A stretch of 64,000 nt of DNA, taken from the NCBI GenBank assembly GCA_036172225.1, contig CM069922.1:31721507-31785506 (forward strand). The letters are read 5' to 3'. The position numbers and the translations under genes were made by a program. Numbering within the stretch: the stretch's first letter is position 1; each line of letters begins with the position of its first letter. The DNA is from Cryptocoryne crispatula var. balansae (taxonomy: Eukaryota; Streptophyta; Magnoliopsida; Alismatales; Araceae). This document shows positions 9,957 through 21,962 of this stretch, in pieces. Below the pieces are notes generated by a model that worked only from the letters and a program-made list of their open reading frames with translations, ran no database searches and was not told where the DNA came from.

Positions 9957-12603
9957 TGTAATATCTGGCATTTTTAATTTTTTTTTTAATTTGGTAACCG
10001 CCCTCCCCCTTTCCCTCCCCCTCCCGGATTTCTCGTCGCCATCCCCGCCGTAACACAACCTCCCCAGATCATCGCGATGCCCCCCCTCGCCGGTTACGCA
10101 GCCCCCCTGCTAGATCTCTCTCTCGCTCGTGCTGTCTCCCCCGCTGCGAACTGCCCCTCTCTTTTTTTTCCTTCCTCCTCCATTGTCGTCGCCGTTGCAG
10201 GTCGCGACCACCATCGCCACCAGAAGCCGCACCGCCAAGATCCCCTTGCCACTGTAGCCTTCGGCCCCTCACCCCCATCTCTGTCTCCAGCCTCCGGCGC
10301 CTCTCTTGCCATTGAAGTCGTCGCCGTCTAGCCCCTTCCCGCGCCACCCATCGTCGTCGTTGAACCACTGCCGTTGACTTCCCCTGTTCCGGCCAGAAGC
10401 GCCGTGAGAGGTCCTCTCGCTGCCGGCCTTCGCGTTCCTCTCGCCGTCGCCGTCATGGCCAGCCCCTCCCCTGCCCTTCGCCGTCGCCGTCAAGCGCCAC
10501 CGCGAGCTCCGCCGGTCGCCTCCGCCGTTGCGAGGGCCGCCATGCCCCGCCGGTCGCCTCCGCCGTCGCGAGGGCCGCCGTGCCCCGCCGTCGCGAGCCG
10601 CCGGTTGAGCAGGCCCAGCACCCAGGTCCAGCTGCCGGTCTAGCACCTTCGAACTGCCCCGGTTCAGCCGGTCGAACCACCCGGTTCGGTGCCGGTTCAG
10701 TATTTTCTGATTTTCGAAATTATTAAATCCAAAAAATAGATTTAAGACCAATAAAAATAGCATAAAAATTCAAAAAAATTAGGAAAATTCACAGAAGATT
10801 CCAAGTAGGTTTCTCAAGCTCTTCTATGTATTTGACTCTATTTTGATTAGAAAATATGCATGATTTAACTTATGAACCTTGTTTTGACTAGTTTAGACTT
10901 TTGACTTAAGATTAGTGATTTTTCTCAAAAATTCGTGAAACCAGAACCTTGAAAATGATATTTTGAATATTATGAAACATTTTTGACATGATTCTGGATG
11001 GGTAGAAACATTTTTCAAGAGATTTGACCATATGTTATTTATGTATATGATTATGTGCTAGAATGGACCTAGAATTGAAATATAATTAAGTGGAGGTTTG
11101 GAAAAACCAAAAGTCATCAAATTACACTTTTTGGAACCTGTTTAGGTCAGATTATGGGTGTTGACATCAGAACTTAGCTTGTTTTGGTTATGCCAAAATT
11201 GATTTAGATTAATTGTCTTGTATATGTAATTAAGCATGTTTAGTTTGGTTTGATATTGCATGTGCATGGATCATGAAAAATTTGTTTGGTTTGGTTCCAG
11301 ATTATGTAATATGTCTTGCATGATATGATTAGGTTCATATTATCAAGTTTGATATGAGTTTTGATTAGAATATGTTAACCATGTTGGTTAGTACAAGTCT
11401 TGTCTAGTTTATGATAAAAACGGTTTGTTTTGCATGAATGACATTAGAATGAGATGTTTATGTCTTGTGTACATGGTATGCAGGTGTGTCATGATCTGAA
11501 AAATTATTATGAACTCTTGTACCACATGTTATGAGGCTTCACTAGCCTATTCTAGTCAAATTGCCCGTGGGCAGCGGGTATCTTAGATAAATCCGACCCT
11601 CCCACAGATCCCGGATTACCGCAGTTTTTCCCTTAGTGTCACCACTGCCTAGGTGCACTTTGGGCTAGCTTAGTATATGCTATTACTATATAATTTAGAG
11701 CTGGTGAAAGTGATCTGGATATGTGATGTGAAAAGGCAAGATGACCAATTCCTTGCTATATGACTATGGGTTTTGAAAGAACATGAAATTATGCTCATTG
11801 CATGTTATGTTTAGATGTTAAAGCATGATAATGTAGAAAATTTCAGATATGTCCCATTTTAGATTGGTCATGTTAAGTTAAGTCTGGAGGTCATCTAGTT
11901 GATTTTTGTTTAGTTTTATGGTCTTGTATGCATTGGTCTAGAATTAATTGGCTTTGGCATAACCTTTTCTTTGAAGATAATTATGTTTGGATATGGGTTG
12001 TGAGATTAATATAGAAGACATTCTATACTTTTGTATTACATCTCAATTTAGATATGTTACATATCATTGCTTGATTATATGTTAATTACCCGATTGATGG
12101 GTGAAGAGTGTAAATCCTACGGAGTCCCCGGACACACCCCGTTGTGGGTTAATATTTTTCAGTAGGTTTTGAAGATCAGGAGATTGGCTTGGAGGCTCAA
12201 GTAGAGGCCGTGGAAGAACCAGAATCTCCTGGAGTTGGAGCGAAGTGATATATTTTATTTTCATCAGGTTGCTTGTTTTGGACTCTTAGGTTGTTGTGTA
12301 CTTAAACAATCTAGTGGTTTTTCTTTAAAGATGGAACATATGAACGGACTTAGTTTAGAATTTAGTTGTTTTGAATGTTTAAGTTTTGGTTGAAGTTGGA
12401 CTAGACGAAGTTGGCTTGGTTTTTAAGTTGTTGACTCCAGGTTTTGGAAATCTTGTGGAATTTTGTAGACTTGTTTGTGTTTGTCGATCTACATGTTTGT
12501 ATGGGTTATGAAATCCGAATAATGGATTTATCCCACTGTCACGATGTTATGTTTTCCGCTGCATAGTTGTGGTTTTATGTTGTTTAAATTCTGGGTCATG
12601 ACA
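9957..12603 (+). repeat. 3' LTR of chromovirus
   Basis: A 2647-bp partner of the 5' LTR, same TG...CA ends (TGTAATATCTGG to GTCATGACA). The GC-rich 5' third has more substitutions and indels against the 5' LTR than the AT-rich remainder, consistent with CpG decay. Its ORFs are compositional. Confidence 0.93.
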
Positions 12604-12608
12604 CGTGG

Positions 12609-14001
12609 TATCTGCAAGGCAAGTAGGGGTGTTAGAAGGGATTGTAGAGCCTGTGAGGGGGTAATTTAGACTCCAACGATGGCTAGGGGATGACGGAAGG
12701 TTAGGGAGACGCTGAGGGAGCGATGGAGATACTAATAATGGCGAGGGAGACGCCGACCATGGTAGGACAAGACTTCAACAATGTCACCTAACAACAAAAT
12801 GAAGCCATAGAAGATAATTCTAATTTTATAAGAGGTTCACTCTCCAAAAAAGAACAGGACCTATGATTGTTACAAATAAAAAAATTGTGTTTCCAAGGCC
12901 ATGTTCGAGCATTTCCCATACAATATGTATACTGATATACTATGCTTATCAAAGATAAGTTGCATAGAGGTTGAAATTATATTTTAATTTTGTTCTATAC
13001 ATAATTATGTTAAAACCAAACTTGCCCATGGAAGATTTGATAATGTTCATTTTAATATTGATATTCCTTTTTTTTTCTTTACTAATATTGTCATTGATGC
13101 TACGTAAGATTTAATACCAAAATACATATAAAAATAAAAAATTAGAAGAGTTAGATATTTGAGAAGGATACTTGCTTCAGTTGATTTAATGTGATTATAG
13201 AGGCCATAACTGCACATCATCCCAAAAGTTGTAAGTGATAAATTTACATTTTAGCATAACGTGTTTATCCTCGTTTTTTCTACTCGAATTAAAAGGGTTC
13301 ATGATTATCTTATCGTCCATTAGGTTAGAATGCCAAAAACGATTCTCTATCACTTCTGATATTAATATTTATAAATGATGGAATAACAAAATTAAGACAA
13401 GTAGACACTTGTTACCTATCATGTTTTCTTTGTTGTAAGAGCTACGATATTATTTAACATTGACAGTCCAACATTTATCAAAAATTTTATAATTGTTGAT
13501 TTCAAAATTGATAGTGACAAAATATATAACAAATAATAAGATAATTACCTTAACATGTTATTGATTATTTAGCATATTTATTATGTATAGTTATACTATT
13601 TACCAAATTAAGTTTAATTTAATTTGCTAACCACCTGGGTATTAATGAACAAGAGGGATGGCGAATTTGTCATCAATATAATCATAAAATTTTATCAACA
13701 ACTTACGGTGGAAGTCAGCTCTCTCATCGGAGAAATCACGTGACGAATGACCTTCGGGATGAGATGATGTCACAAGAAATGTGACCCGTTATATGTTCAG
13801 AGAACTTGTATAAATTAAATAACATAAATTTTGTCGTAATAATAAATATCTCGTCTCAAACATGTCTGTAATAATATATAAAAAATAAAAATATTTAAAA
13901 AAAAGTAGTTAAGAAGGATAAATACACCGGACTGATAGCACCGAAAACTCTGGTGGTTTATGTTACATTTTTTTTATTTTAAAACAAGAAAAAATGAAAC
14001 T
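12609..14001 (+). repeat. Unit A, CLE upstream region
   Basis: Continues unit A after the chromovirus and matches 31275-32718 (unit B), apart from a small deletion just after TATCTG. The first ~200 bp are G-rich, then AT-rich. From about 13250 it also matches the regions upstream of CLE copies D (19840-20670), E (28690-29440) and C (48302-48786). It includes the CACGTG and TGACGTCA-like boxes annotated below. No coding sequence is seen. Confidence 0.8.
13737..13772 (+). promoter_or_regulatory. Conserved bZIP-type box pair upstream of CLE copy A
   Basis: CACGTG (G-box core, 13737-13742) and TGATGTCA (13765-13772) lie in a conserved block ~340 bp before the ATG. Unit B has CACGTG plus TGACATCA, unit C CACGTG plus TGACGTCA, and E only TGACGTCA. 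The common ancestor of the second box is therefore probably TGACGTCA. Regulation by bZIP factors is inferred from the motif only. Confidence 0.4.
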
Positions 14002-14010
14002 TATAAAAAG
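14002..14010 (+). promoter_or_regulatory. TATA box, CLE copy A
   Basis: TATAAAAAG lies 75 bp before the ATG, followed by a CT-repeat leader (about 14041-14062), a pyrimidine patch typical of plant core promoters. The TATA element is conserved in copies B, C and D at equivalent spacing. Confidence 0.7.
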
Positions 14011-14084
14011 CATAGGACCGCAGAGCCTTCAGGCCTACGCCTTCTCCTCTCTCTCTCTCTCACACGTCGGAACCAGAGAAGAGA

Positions 14085-14348
14085 ATGAAAGGGCCTGTCG
14101 CCGCCTTCCTCAAGGCGCTGCCCCTGGTCGTGCTCATCCTCTCTGCGGGGATGTGCGCAAAGCTCGCCAACGCTTCACCACAGACGGACCCCTCTGCCAC
14201 CCTACGTCCCTGCGACGGAGACCAACACACCATGAAGTTGCATCGGGGTCCATCCTCCTGGTGCCTCCACCTGCGGGCAAATCTGCTCGGCGTGCAGGCG
14301 GCGGCGAAGCGGGTAGTGCCCAGCGGGCCCAACCCTCTCCACAACTAG
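14085..14348 (+). CDS. CLE (CLAVATA3/ESR-related) prepropeptide, copy A
   Basis: Encodes an 87-residue secreted peptide-hormone precursor. Residues 1-30 form a signal peptide: Lys2, the hydrophobic core ALPLVVLILSAGMCA, and a likely cleavage near ANA-SP. A variable middle follows (residues 31-75, with RGPSSWCLHLRANLL), ending in basic Lys75. Residues 76-87 (14310-14345) are RVVPSGPNPLHN, matching the CLE dodecapeptide consensus at R1, P4, G6, P7, N8, P9, L10, H11 and N12, directly before the TAG. CLE peptides are trimmed in the apoplast and signal through CLV1/BAM-type LRR receptor kinases in meristem or vascular control; which role applies here is unknown. The start is the first ATG after a TATA box and CT-rich leader and is conserved in copies B, C and D. 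This is the only intact copy in the window. Overlapping longer ORFs in other frames lack domains. Confidence 0.87.
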   Translation: MKGPVAAFLKALPLVVLILSAGMCAKLANASPQTDPSATLRPCDGDQHTMKLHRGPSSWCLHLRANLLGVQAAAKRVVPSGPNPLHN

Positions 14349-16356
14349 CGGCATCTTCTCCTTTTCCCCGCCGACACTGCCCGTATGTGCCAAGACCGGG
14401 CGCCGCCGCCACTGGCTTCCTCGTGGCATGGGTATTCTTGTAGTTGTCTGCTACGTTCTCGTAAGAAAAGTGTTAACAATGGAGGATTTTTGACTCAAGG
14501 TCACAGAGATCTTTCTCCTGGCGTGCATAAGGTGTGAATCTTGGGTTATTGCCGCTTAATTACACGATCAAGGATTGTCCTTCTATATATATCGATGTTT
14601 GACGACTGCAGTATCGGACGTAAAACTTGAGTTGTTATGACTTAGTTGTATGATTAGGATTTCACTTCTTGCTGGACGGCACTGCCAGAAGATATACGTA
14701 CGTGGATATTACGTACTCTAGTTATTATCATCGCTGAATTGCATAACGAAGATTTCTCCTCCTTACTCGACGTCCGACGACTGCAGTCTTGGACAACATA
14801 CGGTTTATCTTGATCGGGCGAGTCACAATCGAGCGAGTCGTTATCGCTTAATTATGCATGATTAGAATTTCACCCAACGAACTTGTTCTTGTTGCTCGAC
14901 TCGGATGCTTATCCACAGGTGCTCCGGCAACTCTGTGATCGAAGAAAAAAATTATTACGTATTATAAATAAGGCAGTGAGAACTTTTAGGAACATAAGAG
15001 ATTGAATATAATAATATAGTTAAATAAACAATCAAATACCATCTAGCAAACCAATACAACATTTAACCTATTATTTAAAATATCAAAAATCAATTACGCT
15101 ATTCGACACAATATAAGTACACATGTCAATATAAATATAAAAATAAATAATCATAAATTATTATTCACAGTATATTTGTTTTTGATATAAGTCAATTATA
15201 ATAAGTTATAACAAATATGATACAATAAATAGATTTTTAATCACAGTACTTTTTGTTCCAAATATAATAAAACTTTACATTACCCATATAAATATAAATA
15301 ACTAAATAGATTAATATTAATAATTTCTAGTTACTAAACACGTATAAAACAATTGAATTCTCAGATATAAAAATTTGTAGTCGTCAATCAAGTATAACAA
15401 ACCTCGTGTACTAAATATATTTCTAGTCACAAATATTTTTCATTTCAAATATAATAATATTATGTAGTTATAAATAGAAAACACTAAAATTTTGTTAAAA
15501 TTAATATTTAATAATTTTTATCAGGTTTACAATTTAATATGAATTAGATATAATAAATTTTTGCTGTAAACTTAAATAACATGATAGTAAAATTGATAAA
15601 TATTTAATAATTTATATTTAATTAAAATGTTGATACGAAAAGAATGTAATAATTTTTCTCTAAATGAAATAACAATTTGTAATAATTAATGATATAAAAT
15701 ATTAATAACATCTAATATTTATATTACATTCAAAATTTTATATCATTCAAATGTAATATTTTTTTCACCCCAAGCAAATTGATACTTTGTAAAATTCTAA
15801 TATCGTTCCACTAAATGTAAATTTGTATTAGATTTGAATTTGATATAAATTATATGTATTTAAATTTGAAAGAAATTTGACATTATGAAACGTATGTGAA
15901 GCCCAGTGCGGACTGTGTTAAAAAGATTTTTAACCGCCGCACTATTCATTATAAAAGTTAGGTCAATGGATTAATCATTAAATAGATTTTGTTAAATAGA
16001 TTAAAACTTATTTTTCCTTTTAATTTATCATTAAGTATATTTTTACGAATCGGTAAAATCACAATCAATGAATAAATATGAATAGAAGACATGGAGCACA
16101 CCACATTGTACTCACTAATATAAAGTGGTTTGATCTTGATTAGATAGCCAGCCCACCAATGAAATCTACGTACACTATCCCATTTATTACTGGATTTATT
16201 AATTGTACACAAGCTTACATGCTAAACAAATAATCCACATAAAAATTAAAACAACTAGTGTAATCTTGCACATGCACCAAGAAAATTTTCTTCACATACC
16301 TACTACTCAAATAAACATTCTAAAAACATATATCAATCACCACATGCAGAGTTATC
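14349..16356. repeat. Unit A, CLE downstream region
   Basis: Matches 34192-36175 (B) and 50312-52375 (C). The first ~600 bp are the CLE 3' flank (also partly matched after copy D at 26506-26950), with no recognisable gene. From about 14940 it is very AT-rich non-coding DNA. Homology to unit B stops near 16356, after CACCACATGCAG. Short ORFs near 15958-16409 are not credible. Confidence 0.8.
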
Positions 16357-16825
16357 TGTTAAGCCCCAGGATTATAGGAACTATAATGTTACAATCGTAT
16401 AGAAATTGATACTGATCTTCTGAGTTTTCTGTTTCTTCCATAGTGCTCACGCTTGATGGACATATCTTAGATAGGTGTAATATTTTTAAGAGTTTTTAAA
16501 GTTTAATTTGTAGGCTATTACTTCTTTGATTCATTATTTACTTTTAAGTTTAATGAGTGGTAAATTTATTTTTAAATTTATTGATATAGTATTTTATAAA
16601 TTTTGTGTGATTACCGGATATTATGCTGATAGAAACTATATTTTATTTGCCAACATTGTTTGTCACACTTTTCTATTTTAATGACAAAAGTTCTAATTTA
16701 TTTGAAGAAGAGTGATAGGTAAATTTATCAATGCAAATTTGATGGTGCTTTACATTAAATATATAATTATTTAAAAATATTTTTTAATTTGTCCATCCAC
16801 GTGCGAAGCACATTTTTTTAACTAG
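16357..16825 (+). mobile_element. Helitron-like 3' end, first copy
   Basis: Begins where homology to unit B ends. Its right end has a short palindrome (CACGTGC-GAA-GCACAT, 16798-16813) followed by a T-run and CTAG (16822-16825) before a T, the arrangement of Helitron 3' ends (hairpin, then CTRR, with T as next base). No Rep/helicase ORF and no clear 5' TC end were found, so the left boundary is only inferred from loss of homology. Confidence 0.45.
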
Positions 16826-17780
16826 TGTTTACAAACATAACAATATCTCGTAACTAACTAGAATCAATTATTCCTTACATTTGTTGCAAATAAATATGTC
16901 TGATAACAAGAATAATGTAGGTTTACAAACGCAAAGCACACATTAAAATTGTAAATACTTAGACATGCTCCATCTATCAAATTCTATTAAATTGGCGATG
17001 ATAAGAAAAATTGAGCCGTCCCACTTAAGCATACTATGATTCATTGGAAGAAAAAAGAACCTGACTATGATTACTAATTTATTTGTGTATTTGAGAAGTA
17101 AAATATAACATTCATAATATAACTTATTTTTTATAATATATCTATCATCTATATACATCATAAGAATTTATCTCATCTATTATGTGAATTTACATCTAAT
17201 TGGTATACAATATATTACTCAAACTCAAAAATCAAAAGAATATGTCTATTTGATAAGATGACCTTTCGTATTAATTAAATTTTCAATTATTGGCAATCCT
17301 CCACAAACAATCTTTCATATAACTATTTGAATTTTAAAGTTCAACCTAAATTCATCATGGTAATTGTCTTACTGCCTTTGATAATTTTAGTGTTTGGTTG
17401 CATTATACAATAATATATTATGTTCTATATAAATGTCTCTCAAATCGATGTCAATTTACAAACACAAAGAACACATTACATTGATAAATACTTACTTGGA
17501 CTCACTCCACCAATCAAATTTTATTAAATTGGTGGTGGTAAAAAATTGAACTTTTTGATTTAAGCATATTATGATTCATTGAAAGGTACAAGAATTTGAC
17601 TATCATTATGGATTTATGTGTATATTTAAGAAATAAAATATAACATTTATCATATAACTTATTTTTCATAATATCTATTATAGATATCATGAGAATTTTA
17701 TCTCAACTATCTTGTGAATTTATATTTGATTGATATATAATATATTATTCGAACACGTGCAAAGCACGTGATTGGACTAG
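16826..17780 (+). mobile_element. Helitron-like 3' end, second copy with internal duplication
   Basis: Ends with a perfect 7-bp-stem hairpin CACGTGC-AAA-GCACGTG (17754-17770), six bases and CTAG (17777-17780) before T, a good Helitron 3' terminus. Inside, about 16921-17220 and 17455-17750 are a diverged direct duplication of ~300 bp (shared landmarks: TTACAAACRCAAAG, TAAGCATA.TATGATTCATTG, AATATAACTTATTTTT). Non-autonomous; no transposase. Short ORFs are not credible. Confidence 0.5.
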
Positions 17781-17829
17781 TATATTAGGTTAGAGAGTGA
17801 TAAGAATTTACACATATTTCTTACCTTGA

Positions 17830-18513
17830 TGCAAGAAGACCTATGTTGTTGGCAATAGTTGGAAGCCATCGTCAACAAGGAAAAGGTCATCACTAATGCA
17901 TATTGGCAATGGCTCCTGGTTATTGCAAGTCAATCACAAATAAATCCATCACCATTATGATTAGTGATAGGTAAACATAGGCCATCGCCAAAACTGATAG
18001 TTGTGATGGCTAAGTGCTATTGCATGTAAAGTTACTAATGATGGCTAAAGTGTTGTCAGCAGTTATATTATTTGTGATGGCTAAGAGCTATCACAACAAA
18101 GGGTTTTGGCGATGGCTTATGTCCATCGCAAGAGGATATTTGGGAAAAGCGTTATGCTTATTAGCAATGGCTAAAATCCATCACCAATAGATTAGTTGCA
18201 ATGCTTTCCATCACCACCAATAAATTAGTTGTGACAATCTATAGCTGTCATGAAGCTAGATACCTCAACTTCTGATGATTTCTATGTTTTAGCTATTGTT
18301 GAAGCAATTATTGACGACAGCTACAAGCCATCGCTAAAGCATACATCTCGAACATTTTCGGAAGTGGCATTACTTTTTCTGGAAGTTGTGATGACTTGTA
18401 GCCATCGTTATTACTCTCTAACCATCATTGAGCAAATTTCTGGTGATGGCTACAATTTATTTGAAAAAAATAAAAATAAATGCTTCATAAATAGGGCACC
18501 TAGTGTCCTGTAA
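17830..18513. mobile_element. CACTA subterminal-repeat fragment
   Basis: Many direct and inverted copies of a GATGGCT / AGCCATC core are spaced irregularly, like the subterminal regions at 19345-19680 and 27550-27950 of the CACTA element nearby. The right side ends near 18505-18513 with GTGTCCTGTAATT, a decayed match to the inverted CACTACAGGA terminus. No left terminus was found. The ORF across 18250-18513 is made of these repeats and is not a gene. Confidence 0.55.
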
Positions 18514-19344
18514 TTAGAAGAAAATCTGAATCCAAATTTGCATTTTGATCTTAGATTCATATTAGAAACTATTAGATGATTTAATTTAGGTTGGATGTGT
18601 TTATGGTTTCATATGGTTTGGATTTTGAGGTTTTCTTTTTCAAAAACCAAGCAAATCAAATGACCAAGCCAAACTAATATTGTTATTTTAAAGTATGTAA
18701 GCTAGTATATACTATATTCTATTTTAATATAGTTTGGTTTTATTTGATTTGGACCAATTCTTTTACTATGATATATTATTATATTATATATGTCAATATA
18801 TAATTTTATTGGTTCGTATTAAACCAAATTTAATAAAAAAAATTTATTTATATTTATACATTTAATTATGTTAGCTAAACAACTATTGAAAAAAAAATAT
18901 TTTTATCATAAAATATATAAAAAACATTGTCATTTATCAAGGTTTTGTCTAGTGTGGTCTAGTTCAAACCATATTTTTATTAAGATGTAGTATATGTAGA
19001 TAAATAATTTTTTGTTTTGTTTTAAATAATTTTATAATAAAATTTGAGGTATATATTTTTACATTTAAAAGTTTTATTTTAAAAACTTTTGAAACAAATG
19101 TAGTTTGTTAGAAAAGGTATATAAATATTTTCATTTATCATGGTTTGCTTTGGTTTGGTTGAGCTTGATTCACACTATATCTTATTACAACGCGTTGTAG
19201 TACATATTTCAATATATGATGTCATTCATTTTTTAATAACATTCTATTAAAATTTAAAGTATATATTTATAAAATTACTAGTTTTATTTTAAAAACTCTT
19301 CAAACAACTTGTTATAAAAATGATATATAAATATTGTCACTATA
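18514..19344. other. AT-rich DNA without a gene
   Basis: AT-rich sequence with several TTTGGTTT / AAACCAAA stretches resembling those at 36690-37080. It has no coding potential and no recognisable element termini. Confidence 0.6.
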
Positions 19345-20670
19345 CACTACAGGAAAAGAGGGTACTAGAGATGGGTTGTTGGTGACAACTTTTAGAAGTT
19401 GTCACCAATAATGGTGTCCACAATGGCTTTATTAAACCACCACAAAAATTATGTAAACTGGCAATGGCTTTTTAGAGCCATCACAAAAAGTTTATTCGCG
19501 ACGGTCATAGCCATCATGAATGTAGAAGAAAATAATTTGACCATTTAATGATCGACATTCATTGGCAACGGTGTAACCCGCCGCCAATGTAACATATTAC
19601 ATACACAGTTGGCGACGGCTCGTCTTCCATCCACAATAAGTTCAATGGTAGACATTATTAGCCCTCTCGCTCATTGGAAGCAGGGAACAATTAATCAGTA
19701 GGTATAATATGTAAGTATAATTTTCATTTACCTACTAATTCTTACCTAGTCAATAGGGTCACGTAAGTAATACTCAATTTGGCTTAGTGTAGTAGGTTAT
19801 TCCACTCTACATTAAACTATTTTTCCCACCAGAAGACAACGACGTTTATCCCCCTTTTCTGTTAGAATTAAAAGGTGTCCATCATTATTTTATTCTCTAT
19901 TTGGTTAAAATAAATGATACTCTACCCATTTTGATAATAATAATTGTTAAAGATAGAATATATATCAATGTCAAAATTGAGACAAGTGGACACTTGTTAC
20001 ATGTCATGTTTTCTTTGTGCTAAAGACTTTAATATTTATATTCATAGTCAAATATTTATCAATGATTTTATATTTATTAATTTCAAAATTAATAGTGACG
20101 TTGAATATAGTTACTACATAGGGTCATATATAAGATCACAATTCTTTTAGAAAATGCCAACCATACAAAATATATACAATTAACAAAAAGATAATTCTTT
20201 TATATGCTATTTATCATTTAACATATTTATTATATATTATTTTATTATTTAGTAAATTAATTTTAAATTAATTTATCACTGTTCATGGTATCAATTGGCA
20301 AAATGGGTGCTGATTTTGTCATCAAAACATAAATATCTTATTAACAAATCTCGTACCCATTGCATTGGACTCAACCCAAAAACTCGGCTCCCTCGGGAGA
20401 AAATGGCGTGACCATGGATGGCCCTCCAGATAAATGTGTCCGGTTGTTTGGTGAACTTTTATAAATTAAATATATAACTTCAACCCTTAGAATAGATATC
20501 TCTTCAATTATGCATGTTTTTTAAAATATACAAAGAAGAATAAAACAGTTTTAAGAAATTGGGATAGTCGTGAAGAATAAATACATCCGCAGGAAAATCG
20601 GACTCGATGCAACGAAACATCTACGAATTTTTGTTACGGTTTTTTTATAAATTAAAATATAAGAAAACCC

Positions 20671-20679
20671 TATAAAAGG
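20671..20679 (+). promoter_or_regulatory. TATA box, CLE copy D
   Basis: TATAAAAGG lies 68 bp before the copy D ATG, at the position conserved with copies A, B and C. The CACGTG and TGACGTCA-like boxes are not preserved upstream of this copy. Confidence 0.6.
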
Positions 20680-20995
20680 CTTCTAATCGCAGTTTTTTCG
20701 CGATCTCGCTCTCGCCCTCTCGCTCGTCGAAAGCAGCGATGAAAGCACCCGTCGTTGCCGCCCTCCAGGCGCTGCCCTTTATGATGCTCATCCTCTCTGC
20801 TAGCGTGTGCGCGCCGCTCGCCAAGGCGTCTACACAGACGAACCACCCTTCCGCCACCCTCCGTCCCTACGACGGAGACTAACATGACGCCACGATGAAG
20901 CTGCACCGAGGTCCGTCCTCCTGGTGCCTCCACCTGCGGGCAAATCTGCCCAGCGTGCAGCCGCTTCATGGCGATGCGGAGCGGGTAGTGCCCAG

Positions 20996-21221
20996 TGTTA
21001 GGATGTGTCCATCAAAACAACGGAGGCAGTTGGAGTTTGGGGCGGAGGGGATGAGACAGAATTCCTCTACGTAAGGGAGACTTCATCGATGGAGTTACTC
21101 ACCTTGAAGATGTCCATTGCCGGAGACCCAAACCGACTCTTCTCCGAAACTCCCCTCCTCCTCCTCCTCCTGCTTCTTCTTCTTCTTCTTCTGTCGACGT
21201 CTGTCTGGTGACAACGCTTCA
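20996..21221 (+). repeat. 5' LTR of copia
   Basis: 226 bp, TG...CA. Compared with the 3' LTR it lacks about 40 bp near its start and has CTACGTAAGG (21067-21076) where the 3' LTR has CTATATAAGG, so the TATA box is lost here. It contains a CTC/CTT triplet repeat (about 21150-21192). Confidence 0.92.
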
Positions 21222-21222
21222 C

Positions 21223-21234
21223 TGGTATCAGAGC
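21223..21234 (+). other. Primer-binding site, tRNA-iMet type
   Basis: TGGTATCAGAGC one base after the 5' LTR end, complementary to initiator tRNA-Met. Confidence 0.92.
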
Positions 21235-21962
21235 AGCGTTTCGAAGCCGCAGCAGCATCATCCCGCAGCTTCGTCGCCCTGCCGGTTCCCGCCGACGCAC
21301 CAGCGCTGTGCTGCCTTCACAGGCTGCCCCCCTCGATCTGGAGGCCTCTCCTGTAGCTCCACTTCTTTCTCATTAAAACACTTTTTATGTTGTCGAGGTA
21401 AGCCTATCCCTTCTTCTGCTCGGGAACAGATCTTAAAAGATCTGCTTATGTCACCTTGCGGATTTTAAATTGAGACTATTTACATCGTACGCCGCATCTA
21501 GCATAACATAACATATCATTTGTTTTAATGTGTTAGGATACGCTGTACATTGTGTATAAATGATTATATTTATACCTTTTGTCTAGAGATTTTTTGATAC
21601 TGATCATTTATTATATACGTTGAAAGAATAATAAATATATAGAGCATTGTTGGTTACGGAACAGTTCTATCCCTTTCATGTAAACGTTGTTAAAAAAAAT
21701 TTAAATTTAAATCACACATATATTGATCTATTATTACTTAGAGTTTGTCTATGTGTAATTGAAAGAATTTTCTTTTAAAGCCATCATCATCATTGTTTAG
21801 GTTCCATTGATCGATACTTATTTAAACTTGTCATAGTCTCTTCATATATCAAACATGTTATATTTGAATGATATGAAATTTAAGTTAGTTCATATTGTGA
21901 TCATGTTAGTTTGGCATATTATTAAATTATGTTATTCATATTTCAGAAATACTTTAGTCCTA

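Larger units (their letters stand above)
981..12603 (+). mobile_element. Ty3/gypsy chromovirus, Tekay/Del-like, full length but degraded
   Basis: An LTR retrotransposon with two ~2.64-kb LTRs (TG...CA), a tRNA-iMet primer-binding site, gag, protease, RT, RNase H, integrase, a C-terminal chromodomain and a polypurine tract. Flanks are AGTGG (976-980) and CGTGG (12604-12608), a 5-bp target duplication with one mismatch. The uninterrupted site is visible in unit B near 31267-31275, where ACGTGGTATCTG is continuous. Long LTRs plus a chromodomain fit the Tekay/Del lineage; the assignment is by architecture and not by a tree. All coding parts carry stops or frameshifts, and a 1.48-kb solo LTR interrupts protease, so it cannot be autonomous. 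Confidence 0.93.

Noticed and set aside
13994..14443. 149-codon ORF overlapping CLE copy A
   Set aside because: It starts before the TATA box, uses a different frame from the CLE product and has no recognisable domain. The CLE frame has a signal peptide and conserved motif and is shared between copies.
18250..18513. 87-codon ORF
   Set aside because: Built from CACTA subterminal GATGGCT repeats. No domain.
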